DNA of 64,000 bases from Melieria omissa (taxonomy: Eukaryota > Arthropoda > Insecta > Diptera > Ulidiidae), in NCBI GenBank assembly GCA_963971225.1, contig OZ020269.1:10298201-10362200 (forward strand), written 5' to 3'. The translations under genes were made by a program, and so were the position numbers. Positions 1 to 13,000 of the stretch are shown here, piece by piece. The notes under the pieces were generated by a model. That model saw only the letters and a list, made by a program, of their open reading frames with translations, had not been told where the DNA came from and searched no databases. Numbering within the stretch: the stretch's first letter is position 1; each line of letters opens with the position of its first letter.

Positions 1-910
1 TTCTATTCATTATGCAAATATCTTATTTTTGTTCTATGTGTGAATTGCTTTCAGTTGTTGTTTGTATGAGAACAATATGACTTGAAATGAAATGTTGTGT
101 TTGAGAATTAAAAACAAAAACAACTATGATTATGTGCGCAGCACAGACAATCATCGTACTAAATTTTGGCACTACTGAATTGTAGGAGAATCTTGTTTTT
201 GACTGCTGACAAAAGGCTGCGTTGCCTGTTTGACAGCTCTTGAGTTTGTGTTTTAGATTTTTTATTTTTAGAGATTTTTTGCAACTACGTAGTACTTAAA
301 TTTAGTTGGCATGATTTTTTTAACTTTTTTGTTGATGGTCTTTATTATACAATAATTATATATATGTATGAATGTATATATAGCGAACTTCATATTTTTT
401 CAATTGTTGAATGTGAGTAATGCAAAATTTCAAAATGTTTTATTTTTGCTACTGATGAGAGTACATTGAAAGCTGTTGAGTTTGTTTGCGCAGTCTTTTG
501 ATTATTAAGCCAAGTATTCTCAACTTGATGGCTTTATTAAAGGTTTTTTGCTATGTAGGGAAAATGACAAAAACGGCATTGAGTTTGTGTTCTCAGTCTT
601 TTGGTTTGAAGCGTTTTGTTTTTTGTTTTTGAAAACAATTTGAGAATCTACATCAGTTTTAGCTCGTTCATAACAAGGGAAAGACACTTATGTGTAGACA
701 GGTAGATTTATTAGTTAGCAAAATGTATAGAAATGCTGGCTCAAGGTCACAAAACATCAGAAACGACACATTAACCATTTATGAGTCTATATATAGCTCA
801 ATGATTCTACGATTCATATCATTCTTGATGATTTGTTATATTCTACATATAAGAGACAGAGAGACTTTCTAAGCGAAAATTGCAGGAATAGAGTTAACGA
901 ACCTGATTTT

Positions 911-2130
911 GAGTTTGTGTTTTTAGTCTTTTGTTATAATTTGCATAGCTTTTTTTATTTGTTTATGAAAGTATTTAAATTTTAAAGCGACAAAAGCAGG
1001 AATCAAGTCAACGATACTAGTTTCGAGTTTCGAGACTAATAAGTCTTTTGATATAATTTGCATAGTTTTTTTTTTATTAAAAGTGCTGTTTAAAGCGGTA
1101 AATGCAGCGAAAATATACTCAATTGACTTCGAGTTTGTGTCTTTAGTCTTTTGATATAATTGGCATGGTTTTTTATTTTTCTAAAGGAAGTATTCGAATT
1201 TTAAAACGGTAAAAGCGGGAATAAAGCTACTGCAACTGGTTTCAAGTTTGTGCTTTCAGTCTTTTGATATAATTTGCATTGCTTTTTAAATTATTTATTC
1301 AAGCTAAACTTTAAAGCGGCAAGGGCGGTAATAATGTTACCACAACTGATTCCGAGTTTGTGTTTTAAGTCTTTTGATGTAGTTTGCTTGGTTTTTTTAC
1401 ATTATTTTTTATTAAAGAAAGTGTTTAAGTTTTAATGCAGCAAAGGCGAGAATAATGCTACTGCAACTGGTTTCAAGTTTGTGGTTTTAGTCTTTTGATG
1501 TAGTTTGCTTGGTTTTTTAAATTATTTATTCAAGAAAGTGCTTAAACTTTAAAGCGGCAAGGGCGGTAATAATGTTACTACAACTGATTTCGAGTTTGTG
1601 TTTGAAGTCTTTTGGTGTAGTTTGCTTGGTTTGTTTTACATTATTTTTATTAAAGAAAGTGTTTAAGTTTTAATGCAGCAAAGGCGAGAATAATTCTACT
1701 GCAACTGGTTTCAAGTTTGTGGTTTTAGTCTTTTGATGTGATATTTCTTGGGTTTTTTTCCTTATTTTTTTTTAAAGAAAGTGTTTAAATTTTAATGCAA
1801 CAAAAGCGAGAATAATACTACTGAAACTGTTTTCAAGTTTGTGTTTTTAGTCTTTTGATATAATTTGCATGGTTTTGTGTTTATTTAAAGAAAGTGTTTA
1901 AATTTTAATGCAACAATGGCGAGAATAATGCTACTGTAACTGTTTTCGAGTTTGTGCTTTCAGTCTTTTGATGTAATTTGCTTGGTTTTTTACATTGTTT
2001 TTTTACGGAAAGTGTTTAGAAAGTTTTTATGCAGAAAAAGCTGGTTTCAAGTTTGTGTTTTTAGTCTTTTGATATAATTTGTATGTTTTTTTGCTTCTCT
2101 AAAGAAAATCTTAAAATTTTAAAGCGGTAA
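911..2130. repeat. Degenerate ~114-bp tandem array, about 11 units
   Basis: A block of the form gAGTTTGTG-TTTTAGTCTTTTGATATAA recurs at about 911, 1025, 1131, 1244, 1354, 1475, 1592, 1713, 1835, 1948 and 2049. Spacings are 101-122 bp. Each unit also has TTAAAGCGGCAAAAGCG-like and CTACTGCAACTGG-like segments. Isolated diverged copies occur near 478 and 580. There is no coding capacity. Confidence 0.88.
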
Positions 2131-4344
2131 TTAACTATCTACCTAACTTTTAATTCTATTAAAGCCAGGTTTCTGGGTTTTTGAATATAAATCTATGAAA
2201 TTTCTTCAGTTTTCCTGAACGTACATATTCGTAACTTTCTTCTTCCATATTTCATATTTAAATAGTGTTGATCTTTTCATTGAAAAAGATACACGCAATA
2301 AATTTAATGCAAATCAAAACTGCATTTATAAGAATTACATCATAAGCGCAAAAATTAAATCTGCCACCGGCAACTGGACCACCAACGTCCATTATCAGCG
2401 TCAGCCACGTGCCCACCCCAAAACCGGAATTGCCCACAACACTTGTTTGCAATAAAATTTTTTTATTTTTATTTGCTAAAATGTTGGTTTCATTATTAAA
2501 TCTCGTATAAGCAGCAAAAGTCAAAGCAAAAGATCACAACGAAAATAAAAAATTCAAATAAAAAACAACAACGAAAGAGTTGTCACTTGTCAACAAAACT
2601 AGTCGACAAGCCACATCAAAAAGTGCAAAGCCACAGGAGGAACCGAGTGAAAAGAGCTGAACTAAACCAGTCGTTATCGTAGCATCGGGTGAGCGCAATA
2701 AAACGACTGCGTGAAGAATGAACAAATGAAATGAATTGCTATTCGAAGAGATATGCAAATTGACACGAGAACTGTTGGCCACATATGTTTCACCGTAAAC
2801 GTGTGGACGCAAATTGCCATCCTTTGATCGAATCTGATTACAAAATCAATGCGACTGGCTACAAATTAGCATTGATTTGTGCTAAATTATATGACAGCGA
2901 TGTCGTTTGCGGCGCATATGATGTAATGTGACCGAATTAAACCAACAAAGAAAACACTTAATAATAAAACAGAATAAATTTTTGACAGCAGGCAGTGGTT
3001 TCGAAATTTTGTAATAGTTATTTATAAAAATTGTGTACGTCAATACTCAATAAGCTATAAAGCCATAAAATAGCATCTAAGATATCTGAGCGCTTACTTA
3101 CTCACTTAACTGGCCACAACAACCCGTTGCCGTGGCTTATGGACTGTCGCAGAAGTTCTTTCAAGCGTTGTGCGTATCTCGCAATTGCGTTGCTTATAGT
3201 AAAATCGTGCACATCAATTTGCCAATCATTCTTTCTTTCAACAATGCAATAAACCAGCGATTGAGTTGCTGAAGAACGCCAGCAACAGTTCAGCTGCCAT
3301 TGGACAATTGGCACCCCGCTGCTATTTTGTGCGCTATATTTGATTTAAAAGCCGTTGTTGTAATTGAATGAAGCTTCTGACTATTTCTAGTCATTACTCA
3401 TGGCTTATCAACGCCAGCCAGCTTAACTGCTGGTTCTTTCTATGTTTTTATTTCTATGGTTTGTTGTTTTTTTCACACACTTTTCTCTGCTTCAAATTAT
3501 TTATTTCAAAACAATTTTTTAAGCGTCTTGTACGCGTCAATTAAACACATTCCTCCACTTGGAGTCTACTACTTTGTCATTTCCAACATTCATAGCTTTG
3601 GCTTTTTTCCGTGTTGATATTTCTCATCTTTTCTTAGGCGTATTGGTGCCTTAGAAAAGATGTTTCGCCTCAAGGTCGTCTGCATAACTGAATATAAAAC
3701 AACACAACTTTCCGCGCGGTGTAGAAAAGTGGTTGTACGCCATGCACGTTTTGACTTGCTTTGCATCCCAGTTATATTTAAGTTGGCACAAATCGCTGCT
3801 GAGCCGCTTTAGCTTTTGTTTTTTTATAACATTCAAATAGTAATAAATACTTCAAGTGGCATTTGAGATCATAAATTTGTGCGCGCCAATAATGACACCA
3901 ACACATGCGCAGTGCTGAGACTTGTAGTATAAGTTGCAAGCGCACAGGCACTGCGGTGTCAGAGCGTTTCGATGTGTGTGTGTTTGTTGCTTAGGGCGCA
4001 AAATATACGCAAACTAAGCAATAATAAAGAAATAAGCAAATATGTGAGCAAAAATGTTAAATAAGTTATTACTACTTAAAAGTTAATCAGTCGCCTAAAG
4101 TTTGCTGCTCGAAGAGTAGGAAACAAGTTCAAGTAGTTTCGTAATTAAGATTGATTAGAGTCGATTTGTTTGACGCACCAAAGCCAGTCAGGCAGTTAAC
4201 AATATACTTGTTTTTGTTTATGCTTGTCTGAATGTTAAAATAAAGTGTGTATTGCTGTTAGAATAGCTGGAAAATTGCTCATGTTTCCATGCTACACTTT
4301 GTTCATTAGAATGTCGATACAGGTTTTCCGATTGTTTGTGTCAG

Positions 4345-4545
4345 TAAAAAAAATCATAAATTTCTTGTTGAATGTATTTGCCAAAAGTTTTGGTTGAATG
4401 AATGAAATGAATGGTTTAACGAATTGAAAATTGTTAAATTTGTAAATTAAAAAAAAATTATAAATTTCTTGTTGAATTTATAGTCTGAAGTTTTGATTGA
4501 ATGAATGAAATGAATGATTTAACGAATTGAAAATTGTTATGTTTC
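4345..4545. repeat. 104-bp tandem duplication
   Basis: Two adjacent copies share TAAATTTCTTGTTGAAT, GAATGAATGAAATGAATG and AACGAATTGAAAATTGTTA, with corresponding points at 4357 and 4461. Confidence 0.85.
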
Positions 4546-6866
4546 AGTTTGCCCATTTGTGGCTGTTTAAAACATAATTCAATAGTGGGGTTAACAATGA
4601 GATTTTGTTATGTAAATTTGACTACAAATTAGTGGGTTAAGTTGAATCTGACTGGAAAATTTGTTAAATGCTTTTAACAAATTTGTGTGGGCAAAGCGTG
4701 TAAGTGCAGAGTTGATTAATGATAAACTTGAATATTTCTCAAAATTAATATTTTTTTCTACATGAGCTAAAAACGCCTTCAAATGATTGTTGAGATTGAG
4801 GTCAAATATTATCAATCAACAAAAGCAACATGTAGTAAATTTCTAACCTTTTATGTTTAATAAAACTGATAATTATTTATAAATGTTATAGTGCAATTTA
4901 AGTTGAAAAATTTCAAAGGTACACATTCTCTAAATTGCCCCAAAAAAATCCCTTAAATTCCCAAAACTGTTGCATGTTCTGTTTGAAATGTTTTGCCGTT
5001 AGTGATCAGCTCTCAGTGATCTATTGAGCATTTTGAATTTACTTCATTCAATTGATGAAGTAAACCACTCGACTGTCTGTCCACTTGACTATTCGATCGC
5101 CTGCTAGAAGGCAACCAGAATGAAGATTATTAATAAACGCTGTCAATAAATAAATTGCCATATTTATCAATGCGATTAAGGCAAAAGTCAAACATCAACA
5201 CAAATTAAATCGCGCAAAATTGAAAAATACAGAATCTTGCAAGCGCACACGGCACGAGCGCGCAGCAAACAAAAGCCAACAAACTTCAGACTGTTGTCGT
5301 TGCAAGCCACTTGACTACTGCATTGTTGTATTTGTATTTTGTATTTTGTATGGAAGCTGCAATTTGAATGCGCGCCTGGCTATTCGTCTTGTCGTTGTTC
5401 CATCGATTGTCCGCTGCTTGGGCTGTTGTCCATTTCTCAACGTCGCTGTGTGGCAATGTGCTGCCTAACAAAGCATAATAACAAATAATAAACGCTAGAA
5501 AAAAACACACACAACTCAACAGAGAAGACGACAAGAATGAAGAATATTGTGGTCGAGTGTGAGCAAAACAATTGCAATGTTAAAAGTGTTGGCCAGCGAG
5601 GCGGCGCGGTGACAAAAACACATCAAATAAGCAGCCAAGTGTAGACTGGCTGCAGCGATTACGGCAACGGAACGCCAACGAGTATTTTAAGCGGCGGCAA
5701 TTTGAACTTTGACATAACGTTCGTCCGTCCATGTGCACTGCCTGCCAGCACACACAGCACATACAACACCAACCGACGACGATTATGCATGCAACTGCAC
5801 ACAATTGCTCGAGTGTTTTTCTGGTGCAAAAAAAAAGTGGGGAAGCACAAAGAGAAGCTGAAGAAGAACAACAAAACAAAGTCGATTTTACAACGAAATT
5901 AAAGCCTGAAGGTGAATTTGTTGAATGGTTCGTGTGTGTGTGTGTGCAGCATTTTTCAAGCGCGCAGGCACGCGCTGCAGTCACAAACGCGCTGCGCGCC
6001 ACTTAAGAATAGAATAAGCAATGGTTTTTTTATGGCATGCTGACACATGCCAACAGCGGCGACAGTTGCACATTTATCGCAAGCGCACTTTTCTCTGCGC
6101 CGCTGGAAACGACAATCAATGTTTATGGCCCATCGAAGGCGGTTTGCGTCATTGCAGAGGTCAATGCGACTGCGCATTCATGCAACCGGACAGCGCGAGC
6201 GCCATTTCGTAGTTGCACAGTTTTTGCAAAGCTTTTGTTGAGCGGGTTTTTCTTGTGTACTGTGTGCAGTCTGTGGAAGTGCTCACTAATTAGCCGCCTG
6301 ACAGCTAACGCCTTGCAACTTAATGCTTTGACGTTGTGTGTTGGTTTGCTGTAATTTTATTGTTTTTGCTTAACCTTTCAACTTGCGTTTAATTAACGCA
6401 CTGAAATGCGCTGTCAAATTATTGCGTTGCAGTTGCATTCGCATAAAACATGATTGATGCGGTTGGTTGCATGCGGCGGGTGTGGGCACTCGGCGCGCTT
6501 AATTGCACACACGATGAGCGAGCAGTTGTTGTGCGCTTAAATTGCACTCGGCCGAAGGAAGATGCATTTTTGTGCACGCAGTTTGTGACTTGAGTCTTTT
6601 GTTTCGGTTTTTTGTGTTTGTGGCAGCTTTTGATTAACGATTTCAATTTTAATTGCAACGACCGCAAAACGCACGAATTTAATTTACTCGATTGTCTGTT
6701 TGTTTATTGTGGTTCATTGATGTATTGATTAAATGTGACAGTGGCGGCATGTGTGTCGCTTATCTTAATGTAAATGTTTTTATATGTTTTTATGCGTTTC
6801 GCTTTAGTTGTGATTGATGACATGCATTAATTGTGCGTTTTTTTTTCTTCTTCCGTGTAATTGCAG

Positions 6867-7025
6867 AACTGTAAACCTTCGACGCATGTCTGCTGTACAT
6901 ATCGTCCGCAGCCGACCACCACCGAACGTCCTTATAAGAGCTGTCAGAAGGATCACGATTGCGTGCCGCCGAATTTCTGCAATAGCGGCGAGATCGATTC
7001 ACCGGAATATGTACAAAAAAGCACG
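6867..7025 (+). CDS. scarf: Internal exon: first CLIP-like Cys module
   Basis: The exon has 53 codons, phase 0 at both ends. The acceptor is TTGCAG at 6861-6866 and the donor GTGAGT starts at 7026. It begins with the end of one Cys module (C-x6-CC) and continues with the first three Cys of a CLIP (SCQKDHDC then NFC). It joins in phase to the exon 18.5 kb downstream, which supplies the missing C-x5-CC. That completed pattern is the best evidence that the two exons belong together. Confidence 0.8.
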
Positions 7026-10000
7026 GTGAGTTCAAAATTTACAAAGAATTTATGAAAAAATTTTTCAAAATAAAAAAAAAAAGTAAAATTATTTTTACAA
7101 TTTAATTTAAAATGAAAACACATAAAATTAAAAATTTAATAAATTAAAAGTTTTACTAAGAAAAATTCGAACTTCGAATATATGTATTCATATATATAAA
7201 AAAAGATAAATTTTTACTAAAAGCAAGTAAAAGTAGCTTAAAAAACTTATAAAAAATACAAAATCAAAAAAGTTATTTCAAATATTAAAATTTAAATGAA
7301 TTCAAATTTAAATAAATAATAAATAAATAAATTTAAATAATAAATTTAAATAAAAATAAATAAATAATAAAATTAAATAATAATAAATAAATAAAAATAA
7401 ATAAATAAAAAAGGATAAATTTTTACTAAAAGCAATTAAAAGTAGTATAAAAAACTTATAAAAAAAATACAAAATCTAAAAAATTGAGTGAAATTATTTC
7501 AAATATTAAAATTTAAATGAATTCAAATTTGAATAAATAAATAAATAAATAAATTTAAATAATAAATTTAAACAAGAATAAATAAATAATAAATTTAAAT
7601 AATAATAAATAAATAAAAATTAATAAATAAAAAAGATAAATTTTGACTAAAAGCATTTAAAAGTAGCTTAAAAAACTTATAAAAAAATAAAAAATCAAAA
7701 AAAGTGAGTGAAATTATTTAAAAAATTTAAATTTAAATGAATTCAAATTTAAATAAATAATAAATAAATAAATTTAAATAATAAATTTAAATAAAAATAA
7801 ATAAATAAAAAAATATAAATTTTTACTAAAAGCAATTAAATTATTAATTAATTATTATTAATAAAAAACTTATAAAAAATACAAAATCAAAAAAAGTGAG
7901 TGAAATTATTTCAAATATTAAAATTTAAATGAATTCAAATTTAAATAAAAAATAAATAAATAAATTTAAATAAATTCAAATTTCAATAAAATAAATTTAA
8001 ATAAATTCAAATTTCAATAAAAATAAACAAATACAAATTTATAGGAATAAATGTAATTTATAGAAATTTTCAAATAATTTATAGGAAAATATTTTCATCT
8101 TTTTGCACTAAATGGACTTGAAAAAAATGATCTTTTACAGCCACTTTAACAATAACAACGCACTAAAGCTCTCTGAAGTGACTCTGGTGTCCTTCTTCGC
8201 TCATTTTACCAGCCATTAGGCAGCACTTGAGTTGCATTTGATGCTTCACGCTCTCAGCTTTCGAAGGCAGTTTAGTGTTTTATTGTGCATGTGAAATCTT
8301 GACTTCAATCTCTAATTGCCAGACGGCATCAGTAAATTGTAACAGTGACAACAACAACATAAAGCAGCCAACAATGGCAACAACAATGACAGCAACCAGC
8401 AACCAGACAGCCAAACGAAACAGTTTTGTTGAGGGTTCTCGCGGCAAATCAGAGCATGAAGACCTCCCCGTTTTCGCGCCATAAAACCAGCAGCAGCCAC
8501 ACACTTCAGGGTACAGAAAGTGGCAGCAGTTGTTGTTGTTGTTGCCAGCAGCAGCAATTGTAGACAGTCTAGCCACAAGTGCTGCTTTTTGCAATTGTTT
8601 TGTGTGCCTTCGTCTCATTACTGGTTACGGTCGGTTAAACAAAACTGTATACAATGAACGCTTTTAATGATTTGCTTTTTATTTGTTGTTGTTGTTGGTG
8701 ATGTACTTCAAATTGCTTGTTGTACAGAGTGTCGACAAATCACAGCAGCATTTTCGTGGTCTATTAAAATCTTTAGATTTCAATTTATTCAATTTGTGGT
8801 AAAGCTTCTTTTAGTTTTGTGGCCATTTTTGCCGCAGCTAGTTTTGTCGATTCGGCCGCTGCGATGGCCTCCGGTTGTTGACTTTAGTTTTAGTTTTTTT
8901 CTTAGTTTTTATTTTTGGCTCATCTGCATTTCAAAACCTCGCACAGCATGCAGTCACAAGTGTGTTGAAGTGTTGAAGTGTTCAAGTGGTGTCTGGCAAT
9001 TTTGTTAATTTTGTGCTTGCTGCGATTGTTGTTGTTGTGGTTGTTGCTGTCTGTGCTTGTTATCTATCTGAATGTTATTCTACGAAGTCGTGTGTGTGTG
9101 TATCTGAGTTAGTTGCCACTTTAATGTGACCTATTATGCTGCCAAATGGCGCACAGATTCCGGCCGGCAGTTGACTCGTAGACTTGAAGGGGTTTTCTCG
9201 TTTTGTTTCATTTGTCTATAAATGTTTAATATACATATAGATCATATATATTAAAATTTCTATATAATATAAATATTTAATATGCATATAAATATCTATA
9301 TATTATACAAAAAAAATTTCGGGGTTTATAAATAATTACGCACTTATTAAACATTTATATACATATAAAGGTTCTATTATTCTTATTCATTTGTATAAAT
9401 TATTAAAAGTTTATAAATTTATTATTATTTGTCTCGTTTTGTTTCTTGTCTTTTCTCGCCTCGTTTCGTTTTGCTAGACGGTAGTGTTGAAGGTGAAGCG
9501 GCTGAAATTGTTGTTGTTGTTGTTTCTGTTGCACCATTTGAAGCACATCAGTGCCGTATTGAACGCCATTGCTGCTAACTGCATGTTGGCTAGCTGGCAG
9601 TTGTTATTTTTTTCTTAAATGTATATTTTCAAATTTTTGTCAATTCTTTTTCTCATTTGTTATTTGTATACAGTCAAGTGGCCACTTTTGCGGTCAACAA
9701 TTTGCTCATTGAAAAATCTTAATTGTTTAATTGCTGCTTCAGTTTATGTTGCATGAAAGTGTAAAATATTTCGTTGTGTTGTATTAATTTGGCGTTAATG
9801 ACCTTCGGGCTGGTGTTAGCGATGCCCATGGTGGCCATTCATGCTTTGGTGTCATAGGCTTTTTAGCTTTTGTTTTCCTTTTTGTTGTTGCATTGGTGCA
9901 CACGCATTGCGCACGAGCTGCTTATTGACATTTGTGCAGTTTTGTTGACTTAATTGTCTTAATTGCTGTGGCGCGCAGCATTTCGCATTTCTGTATTTTT

Positions 10001-13000
10001 TTATTTAAATTAATAAGTGATTATGTGTTATTAGTGTGAAGTGGGCTCATGGAAATTATATTAAAATAACCTTAAGAAAAGCGACTTGGTTAATAATTGT
10101 TAACAATGAGTATTTGATGAACTATGTCACAATAGTGTCACAAGTGTCACAGTGTCACACACACTTAAAATGAATGAGGAATGGGAGAGAGGTCCTACAG
10201 TTTAACGCCGAATCCGAATAACTGTTGGTAGTATTAGAAGTTGTATCACAAATCTGTCACAACTGTGACAAAAATCTGTGGCAGACTTTTTATTGCTCTC
10301 AGTATTATATCCTTGAAATTATTTTAAATTCTCACTGAATAAACATTCATTTATCTAATGAATTTGTGTCACAAAAGTTGTCACAATTCGAAAAATATAT
10401 AAATATATTTAGAAATGATATGCCTGAATCCCCCCTCGAAGCTTTTCTAGAAATGCGGATTATCTCCTCGATAGTGACAAATCTAAGTCTTCTTATGTAA
10501 TTGGAACAGAAACAAGTAGCAAGGAGTCAATTGAATACAGTTGCTGAGATAATCATGAATATTTTCAGTAGCAAATATCACCATTTAAATGTATCCAAAA
10601 TAAACTAAATATCCGTGCAAAACGAAACAAAAAAAACAACAATGAATCCGAGCAATAGACCTCAGGTCTTTTCAATATTCTTTACCTCACTCTAAACTGT
10701 CACAAATTTTGTCACAAATTTCCTTCAACTCTCCTCACACGCACGTAGTATTTTCTCACTCAAACATCTACAAAACTTTTTCCACTGTCTCGATAATTCA
10801 TAATTTTGTATAGTTGCCTTTTCCTCATTGGTTTTTCACTAATTACTCGCTACGCCTTATTACCCCGTTCACCCCCTTAATTCGCATTTGTTCAGCTATT
10901 CAACGCCCTTTTTGTGCCTACTCGAAAATCGAAAAAAAACACTACAAACGAAAAAAATACTTCAAAACTTGCAACACGGCAGTTGCATACTTCGAAACAG
11001 TAACAACAGCAACAACAATAACAATAACAACAACGAACAGTTGCGTAATTTCGGCTGCAACATGCGGCAGGCAAGTTTTTTGCTTTCATTTCACGTGTTT
11101 GGCTGTTCACTCTTAATTTCTGGCCAGCGCTTGTGTGTGTGTGTGTGTGTGTGTGAGTGCCCGCAGCATAACTCAAGTTCATTACGGTTCATGCTGAGCA
11201 CATCAACAGCAAGCAAAAACTAAAGAAATGACACTTAAAGGGCTGAAGGGGGAGGAGGGAGAAGAGTCGAGCGGAGGAATGCACTTTGCGCACTCGGCAG
11301 ACAGTCAGCAAAGTGAAGCAAAAGACAGAAAAAGTAAAACGAAAAAACAAATTCGCTCATAATTTCGTAAGCGTACAATAAACAACAACAACAATATGTG
11401 AATATGTGGACTATGTAAAGTAGCAACAAAAACGACAACAATCAGTCAACAATTGCAACGGCAACAATTACCATTAACTTGTTAAGTTATGCAGTCATTG
11501 ACGCCAGGCAAAAACACAAAAACAAAAAAAAAAACGAGATTGAACTGAAAATTTCAAGGGAGCAGTGTGAGAGATGCAGATTTCAAATTTTGTATCAAGT
11601 TTTAGCATTAACCAAATTTTTTTTATTTTTGTTTAATGGAATTTTTGGTTGTTGTTTAAAAATTTTTTTTTAATTTTTATGCATTTTGCGTTGAAGTGGG
11701 ACAACCATTTTTGTTTTCGGGCTGCAGTTTTCACTTAAATGTTCAACATTTTGCTTCGCGGTTTATGAAAAACTGAACTTAAATTTTAAAAATTTTGTGT
11801 CTCGGTTTGTGAAAATCTTAACATAATTGTTTAAAATTTGTATTCTAGTTTATGAAAACTCAAATATTCAAATTTTGGGTGGCAGTTTCAACATAAATGT
11901 TTAAAATTTTGTACCTCAATTAAAGAAAAACTCAACTTAAATGCTTAAAATTTCCGCTCCAGTTTAGGTGAAACTCAATTTAAATATTCAAAAAGAAAAA
12001 TGAAAAATTTCACTTAATTGTTAACATTTATAATAAATGTTTTTGTTTTTGTTCTTATGGTTTAAATCAAATCTGCAAATATTTATTTAAAATTTTTTCA
12101 AATTTTTTTGTTACCAAATTGTTCACTTTGCTTTGCAATTTGAGGAAGAAACTTGCACCAAAACTGCATCAACATTGCAAAAATATTTACAAGAAAAAAA
12201 CAAACCGCAGGAGTAATCTCTCGCAAGTGCAACAAGTCGCCACAGCAGAAATAATAAAATGAAATCAACTAAAAATTACGCTGAAAACAAAAGTAAAGTA
12301 AAACTCGGAGGGGGAAATAAAATAAAATAAAGCAAAGCAAGAAAATTCATTTAATACATAAAAATTCCTGAATGTTACACGAGTGTGAAGAGGGAGCCGA
12401 AATATGCGATTTATTTGCCAGCGTTATTCGCAACCTGGCCGCCGTCACCGTCACCATCTCCGGCCTGCTGCCACATTCCAGGCGCACTGGCGCTGTGGCA
12501 CTTGCGGCGCGCTGGCGACGTTCAACTGGCCATTGGACGACTGCCAATGAAATATGCGAAAAATGCACGGCAAGGTCGTTGCTGGCAGCGGCTGGTACCG
12601 GCGCCGCCGCCGCCGACAACAACAGCAGCAGCGACAGCAACGACGACAGCGGCGCCGCAGATGCGTCGACACTGGCTTTGCGCCGAGTTTTGTTATGCTA
12701 AATGCGCGCGCTCGCACTGGCCGCTTAAACTGGCGTGTCGTCTTATCAGCGGCGCGCTGCACACATTTTAATTTTTGCATTTTTGTTTTTCGTTAATTTG
12801 ATTTCTTGTTGAGGTTTTCTTTTGTTGGTTTCGGTGATTTTTTGTTTTGGGGGCTCTCGATGATGGAGTGGGATTTTCTCTCGACTCAACATAAATACGC
12901 CATATCTGATCAATTAATGTTTACATGCGCCTGACATTCCACCAATTATTACTCTTGCGCTGCGTTGTTGCTGTTGTTGTTTTGCATTGATGCATTGAAA

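Larger units (their letters stand above)
1..6866. other. AT-rich intron or upstream DNA of the CLIP homologue
   Basis: No exon was recognised. It holds a tandem array (about 0.9-2.1 kb), a 104-bp duplication near 4.35-4.55 kb and unremarkable AT-rich DNA. The first visible exon at 6867 starts mid-module in phase 0, so this stretch is probably intronic at least in part. A signal-peptide exon may be hidden here or lie upstream. Confidence 0.6.

Noticed and set aside
5220..6667. Dense overlapping small frames around 5.2-6.7 kb
   Set aside because: Frames overlap on both strands without a domain. A signal-peptide exon for the CLIP gene was looked for here, but none joined in phase to 6867.
12347..12796. 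Overlapping open frames of 80-128 codons on both strands in a GC-rich island
   Set aside because: Open in several frames at once because of CAG/CGC-rich sequence. No conserved motif, and it lies in the middle of the long intron.
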